7,813 nucleotides of DNA, taken from assembly GCA_900755985.1 (NCBI GenBank), contig CAAEIL010000287.1:1-7813 (forward strand). The letters are read 5' to 3'. Below the pieces are notes generated by a model. It saw only the letters and a program-made list of their open reading frames with translations, ran no database searches and was not told the origin of the DNA. The position numbers and the translations under genes are program-made. This DNA comes from Bacteroidales bacterium. Its GTDB lineage: Bacteria > Bacteroidota > Bacteroidia > Bacteroidales > Muribaculaceae. Below are positions 1 to 6,100 of the stretch, piece by piece. How positions within the stretch are numbered: the first letter of the stretch is position 1; each line of letters starts with the position of its first letter.

Positions 1-105
1 GAAGGCGCTGTTCTGGATAGTCAGAGGCATATCCGAGTCGACAAAGAGTATGGTTTCGAGACCGGTTTTTTCGAAGGCGCCGTCCTGTATGGTGATTACC
101 GTTAG
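1..105 (-). pseudogene. BspA-type leucine-rich-repeat protein fragment (edge-truncated)
   Basis: Read leftwards on the minus strand, this stretch encodes two successive repeat units, each with the TIQxxAF core (TIQDGAF, then TIQNSAF), spaced 24 residues apart. That is the pattern of BspA-type LRRs (LRR_5), which form surface-exposed or secreted adhesin-like domains in Bacteroidales. The DNA also shows the repeat: bases 1-20 and 73-92 are nearly the same. The reading continues past the left edge, so the rest of the protein is not visible. The frame stays open to the right as far as about 315 but stops looking like LRR beyond about 105, where the opposite strand encodes a typical secreted-protein tail. 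No credible start codon or signal peptide precedes the repeats, so the piece looks 5'-broken rather than like a normal gene. A coincidental antisense frame is possible but unlikely given the repeat periodicity. Confidence 0.5.
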
Positions 106-294
106 ATGCCCGACACGGGCGTGAAATTTCTCCGCCGCAACATAACCACGGGCATCGAAGGCATCAGCGCCGATGACAGCGCCGACGGCGTCACCGAATA
201 CTTCACACTCACGGGTCAGCGCGTCAGCAATCCCCGGCCCGGCATCTATCTGATGCGTCAGGGCAACAAGGTGTGCAAGACTCTGGTACGCTGA
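106..294 (+). pseudogene. C-terminal tail of a secreted Bacteroidales protein, 5' part missing
   Basis: The frame encodes about 62 residues ending in YFTLTGQRVSNPRPGIYLMR and then a short basic tail (KTLVR) before TGA. The pattern Y-x-L-x-G-x-R-V-x-N-P-x-x-G-I-Y is the familiar C-terminal module of many secreted or surface Bacteroidales proteins, often following LRR or other repeat domains, and is thought to act as a sorting or anchoring tail. Before it lies a linker (TTGIEGISADDSADG), also typical of these proteins. A stop codon (TAG, 103-105) sits just upstream in frame, so the large N-terminal domain expected for such a tail is absent. The ATG at 106 is only the first codon after that stop, and I doubt it is a true start. 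Just upstream, the opposite strand carries LRR coding sequence, so the original gene may have been an LRR protein broken here by an inversion or an assembly join. Confidence 0.6.
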
Positions 295-428
295 GGCGGC
301 ACGGACCGACAACATCACGTATGCGGACGCGGCTGTTCGGTCCTGCGCCCGCACGCGTGTCTCCCCCCACCCTTACGTGCCGGTTCTAAAATCACCACAG
401 GCCCGGGGCGAGACATCAAAAAAATGTG

Positions 429-436
429 TACCTTTG
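429..436 (+). promoter_or_regulatory. Bacteroidetes-type -7 promoter box for the hydrolase gene
   Basis: TACCTTTG matches the TAnnTTTG -7 consensus of the Bacteroidetes primary sigma factor and lies 27 bases before the ATG at 464, giving a short leader of about 20 bases. It is preceded by an A-run. A clear -33 TTTG is not visible at the usual distance. Its position inside the longer upstream frame starting at 377 supports translation starting at 464. Confidence 0.6.
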
Positions 437-463
437 TCCCGAAAGCAAACACAACTATCGATT

Positions 464-1420
464 ATGAAAAAAACACTTCTGACCCTACTGTCATTAATGT
501 TGGGCGTGACTATGTTCGCCACCCCCAAGCAGACTTTTGTATATAATGTAATTGGCGGCGACACACTGCGCCTCGACTTATATAGCGCGCCCGCGGCCTC
601 CGCTCCCACGCCGGCTATGATTTTCGCCTTTGGCGGCGGATTTAGCGGCGGCGAGCGCGATGAGCCACGCTATGTGCCAATGTTCGACTTTCTGGCATAC
701 AATGGCGTCAACGTCATATCCATTGACTACCGCACCAAACTCAAGGGTGTAGACGTCAATTCAATAAACTCGCCCAAAGAAATGCTTTCCCTCGGCGAGG
801 ATGTCATAACTAGCGCCGTCACCGACATGCTCACAGCCACGGGATTTGTCCTTGCGCACTGTCGCGAGTGGAACATCGCACCGGGACAGCTGTTTGCCTG
901 CGGGTCGAGCGCCGGCGCCATCACTGCGCTTCAGGCCGAATATACGCTGTGCAACACGGGAGCGCCTCAGGGCTTCCCCGAAGGATTTCACTATGCCGGC
1001 GTCATCTCGATGGCCGGAGCAATTTTTAGCCCGACAAAGCTTGTATGGGGTCACAAACCATGTCCCATGCTGCTGTTCCATGGCAACGCCGACATGAACG
1101 TGCCATATTCGGCCGCTACCGTAGGCCAGTTAGGTTATGGCGGCGAGGCACTGGCCAATTTGGGCCTATATGGGTCCGAGCCTATCAGCCAAAGCCTTGC
1201 TCAGGCAGGCGTGCCTTTTTGGTTTGACAGCTTCATGGGCGCGGACCATACCATCGCCGTGTACCCCATGCAGCACAACCGTGGCGAAATCCTTGACTTC
1301 ATCTGCGCCGTAACCCAAGACTGCGTACAGCCGCGTACCACGCTTCAGGTTTTTGACGGCACACGCCAGGCCACCACGCCCACCATTCTCGACCTTATCC
1401 GCTCCAACTACATCGAATAA
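464..1420 (+). CDS. Secreted alpha/beta-hydrolase, carboxylesterase type
   Basis: This 318-residue protein starts with a Sec signal peptide (MKK, then a leucine-rich core to about residue 17, probable cut after MFA at 19), so the mature enzyme is probably periplasmic or secreted. The alpha/beta-hydrolase landmarks are in order. The oxyanion-hole segment FGGGFSGG is at 56-63. The nucleophile elbow G-S-S-A-G is at 147-151, with Ser149 as nucleophile. The probable acid Asp210 is in HGNAD, and the probable base His262 is in GADH. The glycine-rich oxyanion loop resembles the esterase/lipase (Aes-like, feruloyl-esterase-like) group, so ester hydrolysis of a dietary or host compound is plausible; the substrate cannot be read from the sequence. 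I chose ATG 464 over the in-frame ATG at 377 because the signal peptide begins there and the promoter box lies between them. It is apparently monocistronic, ending at a terminator shared with convergent eno. No key residue is missing. Confidence 0.85.
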   Translation: MKKTLLTLLSLMLGVTMFATPKQTFVYNVIGGDTLRLDLYSAPAASAPTPAMIFAFGGGFSGGERDEPRYVPMFDFLAYNGVNVISIDYRTKLKGVDVNSINSPKEMLSLGEDVITSAVTDMLTATGFVLAHCREWNIAPGQLFACGSSAGAITALQAEYTLCNTGAPQGFPEGFHYAGVISMAGAIFSPTKLVWGHKPCPMLLFHGNADMNVPYSAATVGQLGYGGEALANLGLYGSEPISQSLAQAGVPFWFDSFMGADHTIAVYPMQHNRGEILDFICAVTQDCVQPRTTLQVFDGTRQATTPTILDLIRSNYIE

Positions 1421-1493
1421 TGCACGGCCGTTAACGAACAATGGTTTGTACATCATAGAATTAGGCCAAGCCACTAAAAAATCAGGCCCGACC

Positions 1494-1547
1494 GTCAGAC
1501 ATCAATAAAGCCCGTTGCAGCTGCAACGGGCTTTATTGGTGTCTGAC
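1494..1547. terminator. Long palindromic bidirectional terminator between hydrolase gene and eno
   Basis: The inner 36 bases (1503-1538) are a perfect inverted repeat centred between 1520 and 1521, with AATAAAGCCCGTTGC on the left arm and its complement on the right. Pairing continues outward to 1494/1547 with only one T-G wobble (1502/1539), giving 27-base arms. The A-rich left end and T-rich right end of the core put a GC-rich stem next to a T-tract on either strand, as expected for an intrinsic terminator working in both directions. It sits 73 bases after the hydrolase stop and 59 bases after the eno stop. There is almost no loop in the DNA; in RNA the central bases would have to open. Confidence 0.85.
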
Positions 1548-1558
1548 CCGAAGGTCAG
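1543..1558 (-). other. UUCG-tetraloop hairpin in the eno 3' untranslated region
   Basis: On the eno strand this reads CTGACC-TTCG-GGTCAG: a six-base-pair stem closed by C-G around a UUCG tetraloop, one of the most stable RNA loop types. It lies between the eno stop and the palindromic terminator and shares bases 1543-1547 with the outer terminator arm. The two structures therefore compete for those bases, with the UUCG hairpin made first during eno transcription. It may protect the mRNA 3' end or assist termination; that role is inference. Confidence 0.55.
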
Positions 1559-1606
1559 TATGGCTGGCAGGCTAACTTAAGTTTTCCTGCTTGTCGGTGG
1601 CTGAGA

Positions 1607-2902
1607 TTAGTCCTGGGGGCGTTTGGTCTTTTTGCCGTATCCGTAGACTGCTGCGTCGCCGAGCTGCTCTTCGATGCGGAGGAGCTGGTTGTATTTGGCC
1701 ATACGGTCCGAACGCGAAGCCGAGCCGGTTTTGATTTGTCCGGCATTGGTGGCAACAGCGATGTCAGCGATTGTAGCGTCTTCTGTTTCGCCCGAGCGGT
1801 GCGAGATGACGGCGGTGTAGTTGTTGCGCTGAGCGAGTTCGACGGCACGGAGAGTTTCGGTGAGCGAACCAATCTGGTTGACTTTGACAAGGATAGAGTT
1901 GGCGCAGCCGAGTTCGATACCTTTCTTGAGGTATTTGACATTGGTGACAAAGAGGTCGTCGCCGACGAGCTGGCAACGGTCGCCGATGAGGTCGGTAAGG
2001 ATTTTCCAGCCTTCCCAGTCGTTTTCGGCCATACCGTCTTCGATTGAGTCGATAGGATATTTTTCGACGAGTTCTTTGAGGAATTCGGCCTGCTCTTTCG
2101 ACGAAAGTTTGGGAGCTTCGGCACCCTGTTTCCAGGTGTAGTCGTAAACGCCGTCTTTGAAGAATTCGGACGAAGCGCAGTCAAGACCGATGGTTACGTC
2201 CTTGCCGGGAACGTAGCCGGCGAGTTCGATAGCCTTGATGATGACATTGAGGGCGTCTTCGGTGCCGTCAAGCGAGGGAGCGAAACCGCCTTCGTCACCA
2301 ACAGCTGTCGAGAGGCCGCGGTCTTTGAGGACTTTCTTGAGATTGTGGAAAACTTCGGTACCCATGCGGATGCCTTCGTGGAACGACTCGGCGCCGATGG
2401 GACGAATCATGAATTCCTGGAAGCAGATGGGAGCGTCCGAGTGAGCGCCGCCGTTGATGATGTTCATCATGGGCACGGGCAGAACGTAAGTGTTGCAGCC
2501 GCCGATGTATTTGTAGAGGGGAAGGTCGAGATAGTTGGCAGCGGCTTTGGCAACGGCGAGCGAAACGCCGAGGATGGCGTTAGCACCGAGGTTCGATTTG
2601 GTATCTGTGCCGTCGAGGGCTATCATTGTTTCGTCAATCTTGATCTGGTCGAGAGCCGACATACCGACAAGGGCCTGAGCAATGGGACCGTTGACATTGG
2701 CAACGGCTTTGAGGACGCCTTTGCCCATGTAGCGCGATTTGTCGCCATCGCGGAGTTCGAGGGCTTCGTTGACGCCTGTCGATGCACCCGAGGGAACCGA
2801 AGCGCGACCGAATGCGCCTGATTCGAGCAATACATCAACTTCTACTGTGGGGTTGCCGCGTGAGTCGAGGACTTCACGACCGATGATTTTTTCGATTTTC
2901 AT
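1607..2902 (-). CDS. eno: Enolase (phosphopyruvate hydratase)
   Basis: Enolase converts 2-phosphoglycerate to phosphoenolpyruvate in cytoplasmic glycolysis and gluconeogenesis. The 431-residue length is normal for bacterial enolase. The N-terminus (MKIEKIIGREVLDSRGNPTV) is the standard enolase start, so ATG 2902 is secure. Family residues are visible: the S-G-A-S-T-G loop at 38-43, Glu204 in GDEGG, the Mg-binding trio Asp241, Glu288 and Asp315, catalytic Lys340 in LVKVNQ, the SHRSGETED segment at 367-375, and Lys391 in KTGS. These correspond to E. coli Glu208, Asp245, Glu289, Asp316, Lys341 and Lys392. The C-terminus ends with a short basic tail (KKTKRPQD). The gene stands alone, convergent with the hydrolase gene and divergent from the gcv cluster, with its own promoter about 95 bases upstream and a strong terminator downstream. 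Nothing is missing or unusual in the protein. Confidence 0.98.
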   Translation of the reverse strand: MKIEKIIGREVLDSRGNPTVEVDVLLESGAFGRASVPSGASTGVNEALELRDGDKSRYMGKGVLKAVANVNGPIAQALVGMSALDQIKIDETMIALDGTDTKSNLGANAILGVSLAVAKAAANYLDLPLYKYIGGCNTYVLPVPMMNIINGGAHSDAPICFQEFMIRPIGAESFHEGIRMGTEVFHNLKKVLKDRGLSTAVGDEGGFAPSLDGTEDALNVIIKAIELAGYVPGKDVTIGLDCASSEFFKDGVYDYTWKQGAEAPKLSSKEQAEFLKELVEKYPIDSIEDGMAENDWEGWKILTDLIGDRCQLVGDDLFVTNVKYLKKGIELGCANSILVKVNQIGSLTETLRAVELAQRNNYTAVISHRSGETEDATIADIAVATNAGQIKTGSASRSDRMAKYNQLLRIEEQLGDAAVYGYGKKTKRPQD

Positions 2903-2992
2903 AATTGTGGGATGTTTTATGATATAGTGTTAGTTCTGAGTTTTATAGCTTGCTTTACGGGAGGCTTTATAGCCCTCTTGCACATTGCGGTG

Positions 2993-3000
2993 CAAAGTTA
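2993..3000 (-). promoter_or_regulatory. -7 promoter box for eno
   Basis: On the minus strand this reads TAACTTTG, an exact match to TAnnTTTG, followed by C-A as is common in Bacteroidales promoters. Transcription would start near 2986, leaving an 84-base leader before the eno ATG. A short inverted repeat (TTGCAC at 2978-2983 with GTGCAA at 2990-2995) overlaps the box and the expected start point, which could be an operator or a leader hairpin. I see no clear -33 element. Confidence 0.6.
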
Positions 3001-3067
3001 CAAAATTTTTCATAAGAAAGAACCATGCACACCATCAATTAAAGAAATTTTTCACCATTTACACAAT

Positions 3068-3093
3068 ATTTATACACATGATTTATACACATG
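3068..3093 (+). repeat. Perfect tandem 13-mer carrying two DnaA-box-like TTATACACA sequences
   Basis: The 13-base unit ATTTATACACATG occurs twice back to back (3068-3080 and 3081-3093). Each copy contains TTATACACA (3070-3078 and 3083-3091), which fits the bacterial DnaA-box consensus TTWTNCACA exactly. A weaker match, TTATCCAAA (3104-3112), follows 21 bases after the second box. The surroundings are AT-rich. This could be a DnaA-binding site, either regulatory or part of a replication origin, or a site for another regulator of eno, whose -7 box is about 70 bases away. Confidence 0.5.
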
Positions 3094-3335
3094 CGTACAC
3101 GATTTATCCAAATCCGTCCACGCAACAAGACAAAAAATACAAATACCCCCCCGATAGAACGCGCGGGGGCGATTATGACAAACTGTCGTAATCCAGCTCC
3201 CATAAACACCTTATTGATTGATTTTAAGCATCTTGTGGCAGTCCTCAGCAAACGCATACGACCATCTCGGCAATGGGTGGCGAGACACAAAAAACATCCC
3301 GGCATAGAGCGCGCATATTCTAAAAAAGACATAAA

Positions 3336-3363
3336 AAAAGAGGTGTCTCACGACAACTCTTTT
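3336..3363 (-). terminator. Intrinsic-terminator-like hairpin with GTGA loop
   Basis: AAAAGAG (3336-3342) pairs with CTCTTTT (3357-3363), followed after one mismatch by TGTC (3344-3347) pairing with GACA (3352-3355) around a four-base loop. On the minus strand the loop is GTGA, a stable GNRA type, and the stem runs directly into seven T's, which is the form of a rho-independent terminator for leftward transcription. On the plus strand the T-run is shorter (CTCTTTTCC). It ends no annotated gene, so it either stops a short minus-strand transcript from the box at 3409-3416 or is part of a plus-strand leader. Confidence 0.5.
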
Positions 3364-3434
3364 CCTTTAAACCTTTATCTTAATCTAATACTATGAAAAA
3401 CACACATGCAAATGTAAGCACTTTTTGGATATAA
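3364..3434 (+). other. Orphan leader-like sequence with a 13-codon mini-ORF
   Basis: After the hairpin come pyrimidine- and A-rich bases and then ATG AAA AAC at 3393, which looks like the 5' leader and start of a Bacteroidales secreted-protein gene. The frame ends after 13 codons (MKNTHANVSTFWI, stop 3432-3434), with no recognisable gene following. It may be the remnant of a deleted gene, a leader peptide, or chance sequence. The opposite strand of the same segment carries the box TACATTTG (3416 to 3409), so the segment may instead be the body of a small minus-strand RNA of about 70 bases. I cannot choose between these from sequence alone. Confidence 0.3.
3409..3416 (-). promoter_or_regulatory. 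Possible minus-strand -7 box for a short transcript
   Basis: On the minus strand this reads TACATTTG followed by CA, an exact TAnnTTTG match. Transcription would start near 3402 and meet the GTGA-loop terminator hairpin (3363-3336), predicting an RNA of about 70 bases. No -33 element is evident, and single -7 matches occur by chance in AT-rich DNA. Confidence 0.3.
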
Positions 3435-3675
3435 TGTACTTTCCGCCGTCCGATTTTAAGTTTTTTTAATTAATTTTTGCTATTCAACGGTAGCCTTACG
3501 CAAAACAGGCCTGATAGCGCTTGCCGAACAGCATTTGAGATATTACTTTGCATTTAGAGCTTATTTCTCATCAGCATTATCGACCAATGATTTACCGTAT
3601 TTAAACTTATCAGCTTTCATCACCGAGGCAAGAAATTATTTTTGTCGCAGGGTACGTAATATCGAGATTTATTCG

Positions 3676-3683
3676 TACATTTG
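3676..3683 (+). promoter_or_regulatory. Candidate -7 box for the ligase-gcv cluster
   Basis: TACATTTG matches TAnnTTTG exactly and lies 100 bases before the ligase ATG at 3783, so the leader would be about 90 bases. A TTTG at 3641-3644 is too far upstream to be the normal -33 partner. It is the best plus-strand candidate in the gap; weaker near-matches are TTACTTTG around 3544 and TAATTTG near 3722. Confidence 0.4.
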
Positions 3684-3782
3684 GGCAGGGTTTTAGATCA
3701 GTGTACTCTCCAGGGTAAAAATAATTTGTTGCAGTTGCCTCTTTCAGCCAATCAGCTATCCGAACATGTACAGCCGTAAATC

Positions 3783-4568
3783 ATGAAACAGATAATATTT
3801 CCTTTCCCCGCAAAGGGTCATGGCCGCAAGCTGCCGTTCTTCCTTGCCACCGAAGAATGGGCCGCACACACGTTGCCGTCCGACTGCGGCTGGATATTTA
3901 CCTGGGTCGTTGAACCGACTGTCATCTGCGGACGCAATCAGAACATCGCCCTCGAAGTAGATCTGGACTATTGCCGGGCAAACGGGATAGACGTTGTGCG
4001 TCGCCGCTCGGGCGGGGGATGCGTATATGCCGACGGAGGCAACATCATGATAAGCCATCTGTGCCGTCTGGCCGGAAGGACATACGAAGAAGCCTTCGGC
4101 GAATACACTAAGCTTGTCGTGCGCCAACTGCGCTCGATGGGCTTCGGCGCCGAGGCTTCGGGACGCAACGATGTTACCGTCGGCGGACGCAAAATCTCGG
4201 GCGGGGCGTTCTATCGCGTGGGGGACTGTGCCATTTCGCACAGCACTATGCTCTACGATACCGACCCTGTCAACATGTCGCATGCCATAACGCCATCGCG
4301 AGCCAAACTGGCATCGAACGGCGTAGCCTCGGTAGCCTCGCGCATAACGACGGCGCACGACATAAGGCCCGATATGTCATTCGACGAGTTTTACCGGGGC
4401 CTTGTCCACGATCTCGCCGCCGAAAGTTACATGCTTACCGACAGCGATATACGCACCATCGAAGAAATAGAGCAGACATATCGCAGGCCGTCATGGCTAA
4501 GAGTCGGCGAATACCCGTCCATGCCGTCGGACGACTCGATGTTCGGCCATCTGGCGCATACCTTATAG
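3783..4568 (+). CDS. lplA: Lipoate-protein ligase A family protein, single catalytic domain
   Basis: Members of this family join lipoate (or octanoate) to the conserved lysine of lipoyl-domain proteins, normally through an acyl-AMP intermediate in the cytoplasm. The 261-residue protein shows the family landmarks: RRRSGGGCVYADGGN at 73-87 (the R-R-x-S-G-G-G nucleotide/lipoate loop), GRND at 127-130, Lys137 in GGRKISG (the invariant ligand-binding lysine), and H-S-T at 153-155 where H-G-T or H-H-G-T is usual. It is shorter than the ~337-residue E. coli LplA and has little beyond the catalytic domain, so the C-terminal accessory domain seems absent. An octanoyl- or lipoyl-transferase role is therefore also possible. 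An in-frame TAA six bases before ATG 3783 fixes the start. It heads the cluster, with gcvT starting 26 bases after its stop, which implies that GcvH is its substrate. Confidence 0.85.
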   Translation: MKQIIFPFPAKGHGRKLPFFLATEEWAAHTLPSDCGWIFTWVVEPTVICGRNQNIALEVDLDYCRANGIDVVRRRSGGGCVYADGGNIMISHLCRLAGRTYEEAFGEYTKLVVRQLRSMGFGAEASGRNDVTVGGRKISGGAFYRVGDCAISHSTMLYDTDPVNMSHAITPSRAKLASNGVASVASRITTAHDIRPDMSFDEFYRGLVHDLAAESYMLTDSDIRTIEEIEQTYRRPSWLRVGEYPSMPSDDSMFGHLAHTL

Positions 4569-4594
4569 AATTTCATAACACCAAAATCAATAAC

Positions 4595-5698
4595 ATGGAA
4601 CCAGAAAACATCAAAAAAACCTGTCTCAACGCCGAGCACCGCGCCTTAGGAGCCAAGATGGTGGAGTTCGGCGGCTTTGACATGCCGCTCGAATATTCGG
4701 GCATCGTTCCTGAACACGAAGCCGTGCGCACCGCCTGTGGAGTCTTTGACGTTTCGCACATGGGCGAGGTCCTCGTCACCGGAGCAGACGCGCTGCGCTT
4801 TGTCAACCACATATTCACCAACGATGCATCTACGCTCAAGGTCGGTGAGATTGCTTACGGCATGATGTGTCACCCCGACGGAGGCACCGTTGACGACCTG
4901 CTCGTATACGCATGTCCCGCCGACAAATATCTGCTCGTAATCAACGCCGCCAACATCGACAAGGATGTCGACCACATCGTTGAGAGCGCAAAGGAATTCG
5001 ATGTTCAGGTTTTAAATGTCAGCGACCGGGCCGGCCAGCTCGCCGTCCAGGGTCCCTGCTCCGAAAAGATTCTCAAAGACGTGCTCGGCCTTGACTGCGC
5101 CGACCTCAAGTTCTATACTTTCAAAATATTAAATACCTGTTCGGAATCCATACTCGTCAGCCGCACAGGTTATACCGGCGAAGACGGTTTTGAAATCTAT
5201 GCTACGCCCGAAACCACAGTCGGGATGTGGAAGCGACTGATGGCCGCGGACGTCACTCCCTGCGGCTTGGGCTGTCGCGACACCCTGCGCTTCGAAGCCG
5301 GCCTGCCACTGTACGGCGACGAACTAGGCGACGACATCACGCCCCTCGAAGCCGGTCTGTCAACTTTTGTCAAACTGGACAAGCCCGAAGGATTTATCGG
5401 TTGCGAAGCCCTGCGCCGGCAGAAGGCCGAAGGCCTGAAGCGCCGCCTCGCCGGGCTGCAGCTCGATGGTCCAGCCATTGCCCGTCACGGATACGAAGTC
5501 ACCGACAGCGACGGAAATGTCATAGGACAGGTCACTACCGGATACCGCTCGATAAGCCTGGGCAACTCGATTGCTTTTGCTATGCTCGACATTGACCACG
5601 TGAAACTCGGCACCGAGCTAAACGTGAAAATTCGCCGCCGCTCGGTTCCCGCCGTCGTTGTCAAAAAACGCTTCTATACCCCACAATACAAAAAATAA
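4595..5698 (+). CDS. gcvT: Glycine cleavage system T protein (aminomethyltransferase)
   Basis: GcvT takes the aminomethyl group held on the lipoyl arm of GcvH, forms 5,10-methylene-tetrahydrofolate and releases ammonia. The protein is 367 residues, the usual size. Visible family features are the N-terminal H-R-A-L-G-A-K-M-V-E-F-G-G-F-D-M-P segment (15-31), FDVSHMGE (51-58), GGTVDDLLVY (96-105) with Asp101 matching the catalytic Asp of E. coli GcvT, SRTGYTGEDGFE (189-200), RDTLRFEAGLPLYGDEL (228-244) and the C-terminal barrel domain ending in VVVKKRFYTPQYKK. The frame is open upstream to 4493, overlapping the ligase gene, but ATG 4595 is chosen because it matches the family N-terminus and leaves a 26-base spacer. 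gcvH follows 30 bases after the stop. The protein is intact. Confidence 0.96.
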   Translation: MEPENIKKTCLNAEHRALGAKMVEFGGFDMPLEYSGIVPEHEAVRTACGVFDVSHMGEVLVTGADALRFVNHIFTNDASTLKVGEIAYGMMCHPDGGTVDDLLVYACPADKYLLVINAANIDKDVDHIVESAKEFDVQVLNVSDRAGQLAVQGPCSEKILKDVLGLDCADLKFYTFKILNTCSESILVSRTGYTGEDGFEIYATPETTVGMWKRLMAADVTPCGLGCRDTLRFEAGLPLYGDELGDDITPLEAGLSTFVKLDKPEGFIGCEALRRQKAEGLKRRLAGLQLDGPAIARHGYEVTDSDGNVIGQVTTGYRSISLGNSIAFAMLDIDHVKLGTELNVKIRRRSVPAVVVKKRFYTPQYKK

Positions 5699-5728
5699 CT
5701 ATCAACCACCCTCAAAATACATAAGATT

Positions 5729-6100
5729 ATGATCAAGTACGCACCCACCCACGAGTATATTCTTGTCGAAGGCAATACCGGATATGTAGGCATCTCGCCC
5801 TACGCCGCCAAACAGCTCGGCAACATCGTCTATGTCGAAATGCCCTTTGCCGATGACGTTTTCTCGGCAGGCAAAGCCTTCGGCGCCATCGAGTCGGTCA
5901 AAGCCGCCAGTGACCTCTTCGCTCCCGTCGACTGCACCATAATCGAAAGCAATCAGGCGTTGGAAGACGATCCCACCCTCGTGGGCAAAGACCCGCTGGA
6001 AAACTGGATTGTCAAAGTCGAGATCACCGACCCGTCGCAGCTCGACGACCTTATGGACCAGGATGCCTACGACGCCCACTGCGCCGCCGAATCGCACTGA
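5729..6100 (+). CDS. gcvH: Glycine cleavage system H protein (lipoyl carrier)
   Basis: GcvH is the small shuttle protein whose lipoylated lysine carries the aminomethyl group from the P protein to the T protein and is then reoxidised by the L protein. At 123 residues it has normal length. The lipoyl site is Lys58 in FGAIESVKAASD (51-62). Other family features are YTPTHE-like YAPTHEYI (4-11), VGISPYAAKQLGNIVYVEMP (20-39) and the acidic LEDDPTLV-type stretch (78-85) followed by NWIVKVEI (92-99). The C-terminus ends in an acidic, His-containing tail. It lies 30 bases downstream of gcvT, with no Shine-Dalgarno site, as usual for this phylum. The neighbouring ligase is the obvious candidate to modify Lys58. 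A 116-base spacer follows before gcvPA. Confidence 0.97.
   Translation: MIKYAPTHEYILVEGNTGYVGISPYAAKQLGNIVYVEMPFADDVFSAGKAFGAIESVKAASDLFAPVDCTIIESNQALEDDPTLVGKDPLENWIVKVEITDPSQLDDLMDQDAYDAHCAAESH

Larger units (their letters stand above)
2903..3782. other. AT-rich 880-base intergenic region between eno and the gcv cluster
   Basis: No protein-coding gene here convinces me: the longest frames (3039-3332 minus, 3091-3396 plus) have odd composition, overlap each other and match no family I know. The region holds the eno promoter (2993-3000), a tandem 13-mer with DnaA-box-like sequences (3068-3093), a GC hairpin (CCCCCG at 3148-3153 pairing with CGGGGG at 3164-3169) that is followed on the minus strand by T-rich sequence, a terminator-like hairpin at 3336-3363 with a mini-ORF beyond it, a minus-strand -7 box at 3409-3416, and a plus-strand -7 box at 3676-3683. 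The stretch 3435-3675 is AT-rich and I see nothing definite in it. No tRNA or glycine-riboswitch pattern was recognised. Confidence 0.7.

Noticed and set aside
303..343. GGACCGA and TCGGTCC inverted repeat after the secreted-protein tail
   Set aside because: The stem is seven base pairs with a 27-base loop and no T-run, too weak to call a terminator.
1555..2184. A 209-codon minus-strand frame overlapping eno
   Set aside because: It is a shifted frame of eno, very rich in Ser, Thr, Pro and Lys, as expected from a shadow of a real gene.
3146..3169. C7 and G5 runs forming a GC hairpin, a possible minus-strand terminator
   Set aside because: A six-base-pair stem followed by interrupted T's is suggestive, but no minus-strand gene lies upstream, so it is noted only within the gap entry.
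3039..3396. Two overlapping opposite-strand frames (3039-3332 minus, 3091-3396 plus) in the gap
   Set aside because: They overlap each other, cover the tandem repeat and the hairpin, have no family motif or suitable start context, and have composition unlike the neighbouring genes.
3480..3551. Short minus-strand frame of 27 codons in the AT-rich gap
   Set aside because: It has no recognisable family, no promoter box close by and no conserved motif; probably chance.
3684..3782. Possible glycine riboswitch upstream of the gcv cluster
   Set aside because: I looked for the tandem aptamer pattern in the leader and found none; the leader from the candidate promoter is also only about 90 bases long.
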